A DNA stretch of 15,263 bases from Myxococcales bacterium UBA5297 (GTDB lineage Bacteria > Myxococcota > Myxococcia > Myxococcales > UBA5297). Shown here in pieces: positions 7,358 through 15,215 of the stretch (position 1 is the stretch's first letter; the number at the start of each line of letters is the position of its first letter). The DNA lies in the NCBI GenBank assembly GCA_002408385.1, contig DHSB01000003.1, positions 1 through 15,263 of the forward strand, read 5' to 3'. The notes below the pieces were generated by a model, which made no database searches, had not been told where the DNA came from, and worked only from the letters and a program-made list of their open reading frames with translations. Position numbers and translations under genes: made by a program.

Positions 7358-8032
7358 ATGGTCCTCATCTCCGAGCATCAAGCCGGTCTGCTTCGGGCGC
7401 ACTTCGAGAGAGCGCTCGAGTCACCGGTGCGCATCGACCTTTTCGTCGAGCCGGAGAGGAGGCTCTTTCGCGCCGCCGACGAGTGCGAGTGGTGCGACGA
7501 GGCACTCGAGCTGATGACCGAGCTCGCGCGGCTCTCGCCGAAGCTCGAGCTGGTCGTCCATACGCTGTCCGCCGAAGCGGAGACGGCACGGAGGCTCGGA
7601 GTCGAGCGCGTCCCGGCCATCGTCCTGTCGGGCGCGGCGCGCGGTTCGGTGCGCTTCGTCGGGATGCCGCTCGGCTACGAGCTGACCGAGATGCTCGAGA
7701 CCATCGTCGACATCTCGCGAGGGCACGCGGATCTCGACGCGGAGACGAAGACTGCGCTCGCTTCGTTGGAAGGCGACGCCCGCCTGGAGCTCTTCGTGAC
7801 GCCCTCGTGCCCGCACTGCCCTTCGATGGCACGCCTGATCCACAAGCTTGCGATAGAGAGCGAGCGGGTCAGCGCCGACGTCATCGAGGCGGGCCAGCAT
7901 CCCGAGCTGGTCGAGCGATACGCGATTGAGGGCGTGCCTGCTCTCGTCGTCAACGGCGAGGTCGCGCTGGTCGGCCTCGCACCGGAAGCGCACCTGCTCG
8001 TCGACGTCGTTCGAGCGGCGCGCGCGCGGTAG
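7358..8032 (+). CDS. Two-domain thioredoxin-fold protein disulfide oxidoreductase (PDO/glutaredoxin-like)
   Basis: A 224-residue soluble protein built from two fused thioredoxin folds, each with a CxxC site. The N-terminal domain has C43-E-W-C46 and a cis-Pro loop at P86 (ERVPAIVL). The C-terminal domain has FVTPSCPHC (C151, C154) and a cis-Pro loop at P194 (EGVPALVV). Length and architecture match archaeal and bacterial protein disulfide oxidoreductases, in which the C-terminal site is usually the more active dithiol. Likely role: thiol-disulfide exchange in the cytoplasm. The ATG at 7358 has GGAGG a few bases upstream; earlier in-frame codons run through the terminator and are not coding. 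It sits 125 bases after the DUF302 stop, beyond the terminator, so it either has its own promoter or is reached by readthrough. It lies in the same small redox cluster as the candidate selenoprotein. Confidence 0.88.
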   Translation: MVLISEHQAGLLRAHFERALESPVRIDLFVEPERRLFRAADECEWCDEALELMTELARLSPKLELVVHTLSAEAETARRLGVERVPAIVLSGAARGSVRFVGMPLGYELTEMLETIVDISRGHADLDAETKTALASLEGDARLELFVTPSCPHCPSMARLIHKLAIESERVSADVIEAGQHPELVERYAIEGVPALVVNGEVALVGLAPEAHLLVDVVRAARAR

Positions 8033-8293
8033 CCAGGCCCGAGGACGAGGAGGGGGCGTGCCGCCCGGCGTTCGGTCCGAACCTCGTCCGCGGCGAGCGC
8101 GGCTTCGATGGCCCCGGAGCTCGGCGGGCACGGTCGACGTTGGATGCCCCCGCCCTGAGCGGTTCTCCCCGGGGTCTTCGGGGCCGACGCCCCCGCTCTG
8201 AGCCGCTCTGCCCGGGGTCCGGAGAGGCTTCCCGGGGTGCTGCAGGTTCTCCGACCCCTCCTCGAGCCGCTGCGCCCCCTTTCTGAGGGCGCT
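8033..8293. other. Non-coding stretch with a 30-bp imperfect direct repeat
   Basis: No convincing gene lies between the oxidoreductase stop and the 21-bp array. Bases 8146-8175 and 8189-8218 are a direct repeat matching at 26 of 30 positions, with shared blocks GCCCCCGC, CTGAGC and CCCGGGGT, offset by 43 bases. A weaker third copy of the CCCGGGGT block lies near 8230. These may be the most degenerate edge of the repeat field that follows. Confidence 0.5.
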
Positions 8294-8545
8294 GCCTGGG
8301 CGCGGACCACTCGGTCCTGACGGTGAATCGTCGCGTCCCTACCGACAATCGGCGCTTCCTGGGTTCGAGTCACTGCGTCCTGACTGCCAATCGTCTCCTC
8401 CGGCGTGCGAATCGCGCGCTCCTGGGAACGAACCACTCAGTCCTTTCGTCGATTTGTCGCATCCCAACAGACAATCGGCACTTCCCGGGTTGAAATCGTC
8501 ACGTCCTGACTGCAAGTCGCTCCATCCTGAGCGCGAATCGCCGCG
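8294..8545 (+). repeat. Twelve degenerate 21-bp tandem repeats, forward orientation
   Basis: Twelve contiguous 21-base units start at 8294, 8315, 8336, 8357, 8378, 8399, 8420, 8441, 8462, 8483, 8504 and 8525, with no length variation. The loose consensus is TCCTGNNTGCNAATCGNCGC plus one base; TCC at the start and AATCG near positions 12-16 are best kept. Unit 3 and unit 9 match at 18 of 21, and unit 1 and unit 7 at 16 of 21, hinting at a 126-bp (six-unit) duplication. On the minus strand each unit reads as a heptad of type Q-D/E-A-x-x-x-x (QDAVTRT, QEAPIVG, RDATIHR), interrupted by one stop. There are no unique spacers, so this is not CRISPR. Confidence 0.85.
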
Positions 8546-8552
8546 ATTCGCG
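8532..8552. repeat. Palindrome at the turning point of the repeat array
   Basis: CGCGAATCGC (8532-8541) and GCGATTCGCG (8543-8552) are perfect 10-base inverted arms around a single C. The palindrome is formed by the last forward unit meeting the inverted sequence and marks where repeat orientation switches. Confidence 0.8.
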
Positions 8553-8554
8553 AG

Positions 8555-8743
8555 CGGGACGAGACGATCTGCAGCCAGGACGCGGCGAGAGCAGTTCAGG
8601 AGGCGGCGAGTCAATGACAGGAGGCAGCGATTCCCGCCCAGGGCGCGGCAATTGCGGGTGAGGATGCGATGGATCGATGGGAGGAGGCAGCGATTTAGAG
8701 CCAGGATGCATTCGAAACGAGCGAGGAGGCGGCGATTCTGGCC
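8555..8743 (-). repeat. Nine degenerate 21-bp repeats in inverted orientation
   Basis: The same 21-base motif continues on the opposite strand. Units start at 8555, 8576, 8597, 8618, 8639, 8660, 8681, 8702 and 8723, with plus-strand consensus CAGGAGGCGGCGATTCNNGC. Here the plus strand carries the heptad code (QDAARAV, QEAAIPA, EEAAILA), interrupted by stops at 8615-8617 (TGA) and 8696-8698 (TAG). Array plus counter-array make an imperfect inverted repeat of about 450 bases. Confidence 0.8.
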
Positions 8744-8996
8744 GAGGTGCCCTCCGCGCTGCCCCGCACCGGCGCTCCGGTGGCCCTGGCGCTCCTTCCG
8801 AACCGCCAAGGCCTCGACCACCTCGCGCAAGGCACTGCAGCTCAAGGTCGAGAAGAGCCTCATCAAGATCGTCACGACCGCCGAGCTGGTCTTCGAGGAC
8901 CGCCCCGAGGTGCTGGCCCTGTTCCGCAGCGCCCTGCCCTCGTCGCGCTCGCGCAAGCCGCGCGACAAGCCGCCCGACGAGAAGCCCACCCCGTAG
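8744..8996 (+). pseudogene. Coding-like remnant downstream of the repeats
   Basis: The plus strand here has gene-like codon use in two successive frames. The heptad frame continues through EVPSALPRTGAPVALALLP. A second frame, open from 8454 to the TAG at 8994-8996, gives ALQLKVEKSLIKIVTTAELV and then FEDRPEVLALFRSALPS with a Lys/Pro/Asp-rich end. The latter has strong third-position G/C and reads like the C-terminus of a real protein. The simplest view is a decayed gene whose N-terminal part was a heptad-repeat region now broken by stops and a frameshift. A real Arg-rich 180-residue ORF from 8454 is possible but less likely, because its codon use over the repeats is poor. I do not recognise the family. 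Confidence 0.4.
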
Positions 8997-9032
8997 CCGG
9001 CCAAAGCCGCGCGCGGACCCCGGGCGCGAGAG

Positions 9033-9064
9033 AAGGGCGGCCGACCCTCGGGTCGACCGCCCTT
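9033..9064. terminator. Hairpin between the remnant and the convergent TPR gene
   Basis: AAGGGCGG (9033-9040) pairs with CCGCCCTT (9057-9064); a C/A mismatch follows, then CGACC (9042-9046) pairs with GGTCG (9051-9055) around a CTCG loop. It lies 23 bases beyond the stop of the minus-strand TPR gene, and the stem itself supplies short A/T ends on both strands. It could serve both directions. Confidence 0.6.
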
Positions 9065-9086
9065 CGAGTCTGCGGGCCGCGGCGCG

Positions 9087-10250
9087 CTACGGCGGCAGCG
9101 CCCCGTCGCCGATGACGCAGACGGCGATCGGATCCGACTCGTGCAGCTTCGCGAGCACGTCGAAGAGCGCGGGGACCGCGTCGAGCTGCGAGAGGCCGAG
9201 GTCGACCTCGTAGCGCAGCCCGTAGTCGCCGATGGCGAAGGGCTCGGCGAGGAAGTGGAAATAGCCCCGGTTCTGGTCCTTCTCGCCGAACTCGCCCTCG
9301 AAGCCCCGCAGGTACCAGGGACCGATGAGCGCCTCGGCCCGCTCGATGGTCGTCGGCTTGAGCCCCTGCTCGAAGCGCAGGCGCACGTAGAAGTAGTCCC
9401 ACGCGGTGCGGGTCGCGATGAGCACCGGGAACGGCACCTCGACCTTGTAGGGCACCGAGAAGAGCCCGTCGGCGGCCGCCGGCGAGTTGCCGGGGAAGCC
9501 GTAGGTCGGCGTCTCCTGGATCATCCAGCGCCCGCCGCTGTCGGGGTCGACCGCGTCGAAGCGCACCCGCGACCAAGGCCGGTTCGGGTTGGCGAGCACC
9601 GGGACCAGCTCACCCGCCTCGTCGCGCCGCTGCGGCTCGACCTCGTAGCGCGCGGTGGTCGGCAGCTTCTTGGCCGTCTGCTCGAAGCCGCGCGCGTAGG
9701 CCTCGCGCGTGGCGACCAGCAGCAGGTTCCCGTCGATGGTCGAGGCCTGCCCGAGCGCCTTCTGGAAGCGGCGCACGAAGCCGATGTTCGTCTTCTCGGC
9801 GAGGATGCTCACCGCGGCCAGGCAGTACTGGGTCGCGACCTTCTCGGCCTCCTCGAGCAGGCCCGCGCGGGCGAGCAGGGTCGCCAGCGAGGCGAACGGG
9901 GTCGGGGCGCGGGGGTCGTTCTTCGCCGAGGCGCGGTAGGCGGCGATCGCCTTGCCGGTCAGCTCGAGCTCCTCATAGGTGCCCGCGAGCGCGTGCAGCG
10001 CCGAGGCGAGCAGCCCCTTGTCCTCCGGCGCCATCTTCTCGAGCAGCGCGATTCCCTTCTCGTAATGCTCGGCGGCCAGGTGGTCGCGCCCGAGCGCGCG
10101 CTCGGCGGTCGCGAGGTTTATCCAGCCCTCGCCCGCGGTCGGGTCGCGCTCGACGATGGAGCCGAGCGTCTCGGCGGCCTCCTCCATCTTGCCTTCGGCC
10201 ACCTGTTGATAGGCCCGCGCCCAGTCTTGATTCAGGCTCTCGTCGCTCAC
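9087..10250 (-). CDS. TPR-repeat protein with unidentified C-terminal domain
   Basis: A 387-residue protein with no signal peptide or membrane segment. Residues about 8-150 contain tandem tetratricopeptide-like helix pairs: WARAYQQVAEGKMEEAAETL, AGEGWINLATAERALGR, ASALHALAGTYEELELTGKA and FASLATLLARAGLLEEAEK. These are protein-protein interaction scaffolds. Residues about 190-387 form a separate, probably beta-rich domain with many aromatics (GRWMIQETPTYGFPGN, TAWDYFYVRLRFEQGLKP, RGYFHFLAEPFAIGDYG) that I cannot assign. GTG at 10250 was chosen as start because AGGAGAG precedes it by about six bases and the first TPR follows closely; the next Met is 22 residues in. It is divergent from pepA, with 185 bases between the starts. 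Confidence 0.85.
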   Translation of the reverse strand: MSDESLNQDWARAYQQVAEGKMEEAAETLGSIVERDPTAGEGWINLATAERALGRDHLAAEHYEKGIALLEKMAPEDKGLLASALHALAGTYEELELTGKAIAAYRASAKNDPRAPTPFASLATLLARAGLLEEAEKVATQYCLAAVSILAEKTNIGFVRRFQKALGQASTIDGNLLLVATREAYARGFEQTAKKLPTTARYEVEPQRRDEAGELVPVLANPNRPWSRVRFDAVDPDSGGRWMIQETPTYGFPGNSPAAADGLFSVPYKVEVPFPVLIATRTAWDYFYVRLRFEQGLKPTTIERAEALIGPWYLRGFEGEFGEKDQNRGYFHFLAEPFAIGDYGLRYEVDLGLSQLDAVPALFDVLAKLHESDPIAVCVIGDGALPP

Positions 10251-10435
10251 CGCTGCTCTCCTGTGGCGCCTGCGGCGCCTCGTCCCTGTCGAGAAGGCGC
10301 GGACTCTACCGGGCGCGAGCGCGTCCGTCGATCGCGCCGGAGAGCGCTCCCACTTCCGCCTCGTACCCGTGGAAGCAGGCGAGCGTCGGTGTTAGCCTTC
10401 GCAACCTTTCCAACAATCGACAAGGAGCCCTGTTC

Positions 10436-11971
10436 ATGGCGAAGCTCTCCCTCGTTGCCGGCGACCTCTCGAAACAGCGCTGCGACCTGCTGCTGCTGCC
10501 GGTCTTCGAGTCCGACCTCAAGGAAGCAAAGAACCCGCTCAAGGCGCTGGTCGCCATCGACCAGGCGCTCGGCGGCCTGCTGTTGACCGCGGCGAAGGAG
10601 GAGGACTTCAGCGGCAAGGCCGAGCAGTCGTTCACCCTGCACACGCACGACAAGATTCCCGCGCACCGGGTCATGCTCCTCGGTCTCGGGACCCGCCAGG
10701 GGTTCGACCCCGAGGTGCTGCGGCTGGCTATCGGGCGCGGCGCGAAGGCGGCGCAGAAGCTGAAGGCCGCGAAGCTCGCCGTCGCGCTCACCGAGACCCG
10801 GGAGCTCGAGGCGTCGACAAGGGCGGCGGTCGAGGGCCTGGTGCTCGGGCTCTACAAGTTCGACCGCTACAAGACCCGGGCGAAGGACGAGAAGCGCAGC
10901 GAGGTGAAGGAGGCGCGCTTCTTCCTCGCCGAAGGGGTCGCCAAGACGCGCGACCTGCAGCGCAGCTTCGACCTCGGATGCCTGGTCGCCGAGTCGACCA
11001 ACTGGGCGCGCGATCTGGTCAACGAGCCGGCGAGCGAGCTGTCGCCCTCGGGCCTGGCGGACAGGGCGCGCAAGGTGGCGCGCGCGGGCAAGCTCAAGAT
11101 CGAGGTGCTCGGCCGCGAGCGCATCGAGAGGCTGAGGATGGGCATGTTCCTCGCGGTCGCGAAGGGCAGCGCCGAGGCGCCGGTGCTCGTCCACCTGAGC
11201 TACGAGCCGACGGGCAAGGCGGCCAAGGCGCCGGCGCTCGCGCTGGTAGGCAAGGCGATAACCTTCGACTCGGGCGGCCTGTCGCTCAAGCCCTCGGAGT
11301 CGATGATGGCGATGAAGGGCGACATGGCCGGCGCGGCCGCGGTGCTCGGCGCGATGCGGGTGGTCGCCCAGCTCAAGCCGCCCTTCCCGGTCCACGCCTT
11401 CATGGGCGCCTGCGAGAACATGCCCGACGGACGCGCCTTCAAGCTCGGCGACGTGCTCACCTCGCGCTCGGGCAAGACGGTCGAGGTCGTCAACACCGAC
11501 GCCGAGGGCAGGCTCGTCTTGGGCGATGTGCTCGCCTGGGCCAACGAGCACAAGCCGGCGACGATCATCGACGTGGCCACGCTGACCGGCGCGGTGGTCG
11601 TCGCGCTGGGCAACTACATCGCCGGGGTCTTCGGCTCCGACGACGCGGCGGTCTGGGAGACGCTCGAGGCGGCCAGGTCCGCGGGCGAGGAGAGCTGGCG
11701 GCTGCCGTTGAGCGAGCTGCAGCGCGACAGCCTCAAGTCGGAGATCGCCGACATGAAGAATTCCGGCGACCGCTGGGGCAGCTCGATAACCGCGGGCCTG
11801 TTCCTCAAGGAGTTCGTGGGCGAGACGCCCTGGGTGCACCTCGACATCGCCGGCACCTCGATGAGCCCCAAGGAGCGCGGCTACCTCGCCAAGGGCGCCA
11901 CTGGCGCTGGCGTGCGCACCCTGGTCGAGCTGGTGCGTGAGCGGATGCGGACCGAGCCGACCGCGGGATAG
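10436..11971 (+). CDS. pepA: Leucyl aminopeptidase, M17 family
   Basis: A 511-residue cytosolic metallo-aminopeptidase that removes N-terminal residues from peptides; family members are hexameric with two divalent metals per active site. The N-terminal macro-like domain spans about 1-165 and the catalytic domain about 180-505. Metal and catalytic residues expected for the family are present: K273 and D278 (VGKAITFDSGG), K285, D296 (KGDMAGAAAV) and the signature N353-T-D-A-E-G-R-L360, supplying D355, E357 and R359. Length and motif spacing agree with E. coli PepA. The ATG at 10436 has AAGGAG at 10422-10427. Some family members also bind DNA or act in Xer recombination, but nothing here points to that. 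No co-directional gene follows closely, so it is probably monocistronic. Confidence 0.96.
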   Translation: MAKLSLVAGDLSKQRCDLLLLPVFESDLKEAKNPLKALVAIDQALGGLLLTAAKEEDFSGKAEQSFTLHTHDKIPAHRVMLLGLGTRQGFDPEVLRLAIGRGAKAAQKLKAAKLAVALTETRELEASTRAAVEGLVLGLYKFDRYKTRAKDEKRSEVKEARFFLAEGVAKTRDLQRSFDLGCLVAESTNWARDLVNEPASELSPSGLADRARKVARAGKLKIEVLGRERIERLRMGMFLAVAKGSAEAPVLVHLSYEPTGKAAKAPALALVGKAITFDSGGLSLKPSESMMAMKGDMAGAAAVLGAMRVVAQLKPPFPVHAFMGACENMPDGRAFKLGDVLTSRSGKTVEVVNTDAEGRLVLGDVLAWANEHKPATIIDVATLTGAVVVALGNYIAGVFGSDDAAVWETLEAARSAGEESWRLPLSELQRDSLKSEIADMKNSGDRWGSSITAGLFLKEFVGETPWVHLDIAGTSMSPKERGYLAKGATGAGVRTLVELVRERMRTEPTAG

Positions 11972-11985
11972 GCGGCCCGGTGGCC

Positions 11986-12011
11986 GCGGGCGCATCGGTC
12001 GGTGCGCCCGC
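11986..12011 (+). terminator. Hairpin after pepA
   Basis: GCGGGCGCA (11986-11994) and TGCGCCCGC (12003-12011) form a perfect 9-bp stem with an eight-base loop, 14 bases after the pepA stop. No T run follows, so intrinsic strength is uncertain. It may also serve the convergent phosphoesterase gene. Confidence 0.5.
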
Positions 12012-12159
12012 CCCGCCGGCGCAGACTCGCGTTGGCGATCGGCCGAGGCAGCGAGCGCGCTCCTTCACCGCGGCTCGCGGCAGAGGCCCCCGCCACGCGA
12101 GGGCTTGGTCCGCGAGGGCGCGTGCTTGATCGCTTGAAGCCGCGCCGCGCCTCCGCGCC

Positions 12160-12681
12160 TCAGAGCGTCACCTCGACAGGCAGCCGGAACATCGGCCGGT
12201 CGGCCCGATCGAGATCGAAGACCTCGACCCGAGCCTTGCGCCCCGCGACGGTGAGCACCGCGGCGGTCCTCGGCAACCGGAAGCGGCGCGGACCTGCGCT
12301 GCCCGGATTGATGAAGAGGATGCCGTTGGCGACCTCGATGGTCGGCCGGTGCGAGTGCCCGAAGACGACCAGGTCCGGTCGTGCCCTCTCCATCGCCCGG
12401 CGGGCAAGCGGCGAGGGCCGCTGCGGAATACCGAGCTGGTGGATGACCAGCGTCCTCAGCCCTTCGAGCTGAAGCACCGCTTCGCCAGGCAGCCCGCTGC
12501 CGTAGTCGCCCAGGTCGTTGTTGCCGCGCACCGCGGTCACCGGCGCCACGCTCGCCAGCAGGGCGAGGATCTCCCTCCCGACCACGTCGCCGGCGTGCAG
12601 CACCAGGTCACAGCCATCGAAAAGAGGCCTGAGGCCGGGGTCGAAGCGGCCATGGGTGTCGGAGACGAGCCCGATCTTCAT
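12160..12681 (-). CDS. YfcE/MJ0936-type metallophosphoesterase
   Basis: A 173-residue calcineurin-like phosphoesterase of the small single-domain type, which hydrolyses phosphodiesters using two metal ions. All metal-binding motifs are visible: D8-x-H10 (VSDTHG), GD at 31-32 (LHAGDVVG), GNND at 53-56, H81, and GHSH at 108-111 followed by the NPGS turn at 125-128. The length is typical for the YfcE family. The natural substrate cannot be told from sequence. The start at ATG 12681 (MKIGLVSDTHG) matches the family N-terminus and has GGAGT upstream; an in-frame GTG at 12720 would add 13 unconserved residues. It lies 64 bases downstream of the DUF2505-like gene on the same strand, so the two may be co-transcribed. 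Confidence 0.93.
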   Translation of the reverse strand: MKIGLVSDTHGRFDPGLRPLFDGCDLVLHAGDVVGREILALLASVAPVTAVRGNNDLGDYGSGLPGEAVLQLEGLRTLVIHQLGIPQRPSPLARRAMERARPDLVVFGHSHRPTIEVANGILFINPGSAGPRRFRLPRTAAVLTVAGRKARVEVFDLDRADRPMFRLPVEVTL

Positions 12682-12745
12682 TGCAGAGACTCCGACCGAG
12701 AAGGCCCCCGCCTCTACCACGCCCCGCTCCCCGAAGCAGCCGGTA

Positions 12746-13255
12746 TCAGCGGCCCTGGGTAAGGAGCCAGGCGTTCAGGAAGCGCGCCTCCTCGTCCAGG
12801 ATCTTCATGGCGTTCGGGTAGATGACCTTCTCCACGATGCGGCCGACCAGCGGCATCTTGATCCTCAAGCTGCCGCGGATGGTGCGCCGGCACTTGCCGG
12901 GACCGGCTTCCTCGAACCGGATGACCCCGCGCTGCTCCATGACCTCGGCGACACCGGGCACCTGGGGCACGTTTTCGAAGTCGACGCGGTGGACCCGCGG
13001 ATCGAAGCGCGACTCCTCGGTCCAGCTCATCCACTCGGGCTTGACCTGCATCGCTCCGATCCTCGAGATGACCGGCACGGGCACGTAGCGCACCCGCCGC
13101 ACGACGGCCGCCCCGTCGTCCTTGCGCTCGAGCAGCTCGATGTGGCGCACCAGCGTCATGTGCTCGAGCAAGAACGGTGCGAGCTGCGGATTGAGCATCG
13201 CGCGCTCGACCGCTTCGCGCCCCGCATCGAAGGTGTGGACGATCTCGAAGTCCAT
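12746..13255 (-). CDS. DUF2505-like protein (START/SRPBCC fold)
   Basis: A 169-residue soluble protein starting MDFEIVHTFDAGREAVERAM. It shows the DUF2505 pattern: an N-terminal strand and helix (FDAGREAVERAMLNPQLAPF), a long antiparallel sheet (VRRVRYVPVPVISRIG, WMSWTEESRFDP, RGVIRFEEAGPGKCRRTIRG) and a long C-terminal helix (IVEKVIYPNAMKILDEEARF). This is the helix-grip layout of START/polyketide-cyclase proteins, which bind hydrophobic ligands. No ligand is known for the family. The ATG at 13255 is preceded by AGGGGAGA. The frame is open upstream for 125 more codons, but that part is low-complexity and unlike the family. It is likely the first gene of a two-gene unit with the phosphoesterase and is divergent from ychF. 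Confidence 0.75.
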   Translation of the reverse strand: MDFEIVHTFDAGREAVERAMLNPQLAPFLLEHMTLVRHIELLERKDDGAAVVRRVRYVPVPVISRIGAMQVKPEWMSWTEESRFDPRVHRVDFENVPQVPGVAEVMEQRGVIRFEEAGPGKCRRTIRGSLRIKMPLVGRIVEKVIYPNAMKILDEEARFLNAWLLTQGR

Positions 13256-13697
13256 GGCTCTCCCCTCACCCGCCTTCGCGGTCCATCCCGAGCCGACTCG
13301 GCTGCGTGAGAGGAGGCTATGGACAAGGCCGTGCCGCTTCCGCTGCCCGACTGGACGCACCGGGCGCATGGCCTCTCGCGGCTCGGGCAGGCGGGCGCTC
13401 GCTACGGCTCGCGCTTCGCTGGGCTCACCCATGCGCGCGAAAACCGGCCGCGGCGCCGTCTCATGCCCGATCTGCTCCAGGCCCCTCGGGCCCGCGGCTC
13501 GCGCGTCGGGAGCACCGGTCGCTCGCCCAGCAGAAGAGCGCGCCTCGCTGGCAACGACGGGCGCATGCCCGTCCGACGTGCACGCCGCTTCCCGCATCGG
13601 CGCACCGGGCGAGGCCTCCCCTCGCGGCACGCGGGCGCCTGACCAACCCGGGCCGCGCCCCGCAATCCTTTTCGCGAGGCCCGGCGCGCAGCGCGTC
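13256..13697. other. Intergenic region upstream of ychF; weak ORF possible
   Basis: About 440 bases separate two divergent genes. A plus-strand ORF at 13319-13642 (107 codons, MDKAVPLPLPDWTHRAHGL) has AGGAGG only two bases before its ATG and becomes Arg-rich and low-complexity after about residue 40. It resembles no family I know and I do not call it as a gene. The minus strand is also open as an upstream extension of the DUF2505-like frame. Nothing else is evident apart from the ychF promoter at the right end. Confidence 0.4.
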
Positions 13698-13706
13698 TGG
13701 TATAAC
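13698..13706 (+). promoter_or_regulatory. Extended -10 promoter of ychF, predicting a leaderless mRNA
   Basis: TGGTATAAC is a TGn extended -10 box with TATAAC at 13701-13706. Transcription would begin around 13713, only one or two bases before the ychF ATG at 13715. No Shine-Dalgarno precedes that ATG. No good -35 box sits 16-18 bases upstream, which the extended -10 may compensate for. Confidence 0.6.
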
Positions 13707-13714
13707 GCGCCGCC

Positions 13715-14758
<1,044 letters not shown>

Positions 14759-14775
14759 CCGCGAGCTCGTCGCGG
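14759..14775 (+). terminator. Short stem-loop immediately after the ychF stop
   Basis: CCGCGA (14759-14764) and TCGCGG (14770-14775) form a 6-bp stem with loop GCTCG. It starts at the first base after TGA. There is no T run, so it is at most a weak terminator. Confidence 0.3.
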
Positions 14776-14801
14776 AGCCCCAGCCCGTCGTCCCGAACTT
14801 C

Positions 14802-14838
14802 TCGCAGGTGCGCAGAGCGAGTCGCAGGTCGCAGAGCG
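14802..14838 (+). repeat. Short tandem duplication 5' of the membrane ORF
   Basis: TCGCAGGTGCGCAGAGCG (14802-14819) is repeated at 14822-14838 lacking one G. The copies are offset by 20 bases, so they also differ in reading frame. It lies where the start of the membrane ORF would be expected. Confidence 0.7.
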
Positions 14839-15215
14839 CACCCTCGTCATCGAAGCGCTGCTTCCGGCCGCTGCGCTGGTCATCGTGGCAATCGGCGTGA
14901 TCACGCTCGCCAACCAGCTCAGCTCGACGCTCACCTGGCTGCTGCTGTCCGCGACCATCGGCGTCTCGCTCTTCCATGGCCTGCGGCTTTGGCAGACGCG
15001 GCTGGCCGAGAGGGCCAGTGTCGAAGAGCGCGAGCGGCTCTTTGGCCAGGCGGTCTTCGCGCGCGCGCAAAAAGAGCCGCGCCGTTCGCTTCCGGGCGAT
15101 TGGTGCTCGCACCCGCCGCGGCGGGCAGCGCGGCGTTGGCCTCCCGTTCGATCTGCGGGGCGTCCGACGACCGCAGCCGGTGGTCCTGTTTCGGCGGCGC
15201 TGCCTCCGGCGATGA
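14834..15215 (+). pseudogene. Start-less or frameshifted two-helix membrane protein
   Basis: In the same frame as ychF, DNA after its stop encodes [20 protein letters not shown], further hydrophobic residues to LANQLSS, a second helix ([20 protein letters not shown]) and a charged [18 protein letters not shown] tail. Codon use is coding-like. No ATG, GTG or TTG lies in frame between 14759 and 14884; the first GTG (14885) falls inside helix 1. After about 15060 codon quality falls in this frame and rises in the next one ([20 protein letters not shown], to the TGA at 15213-15215), with a run of five A at the switch. This suggests a decayed gene or a sequencing indel. The original frame stays open to the window edge, so an intact gene using GTG 14885 or a rare start cannot be excluded. 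Family not recognised. Confidence 0.4.

Noticed and set aside
8294..8743. CRISPR array
   Set aside because: The units are contiguous 21-mers without unique spacers, are degenerate, and flip orientation; no cas genes are nearby.
12682..12720. Upstream GTG start for the phosphoesterase
   Set aside because: The family begins at MKIGLVSDTHG, and the extra 13 residues look random.
13256..13630. N-terminal extension of the DUF2505-like protein
   Set aside because: It is low-complexity sequence unlike the family, and a good Shine-Dalgarno precedes the ATG at 13255.
13319..13642. 107-codon ORF with AGGAGG upstream
   Set aside because: The Shine-Dalgarno is only two bases from the ATG, the product becomes Arg-rich low complexity, and no family resemblance is seen. 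It is kept only as a possibility in the intergenic entry.
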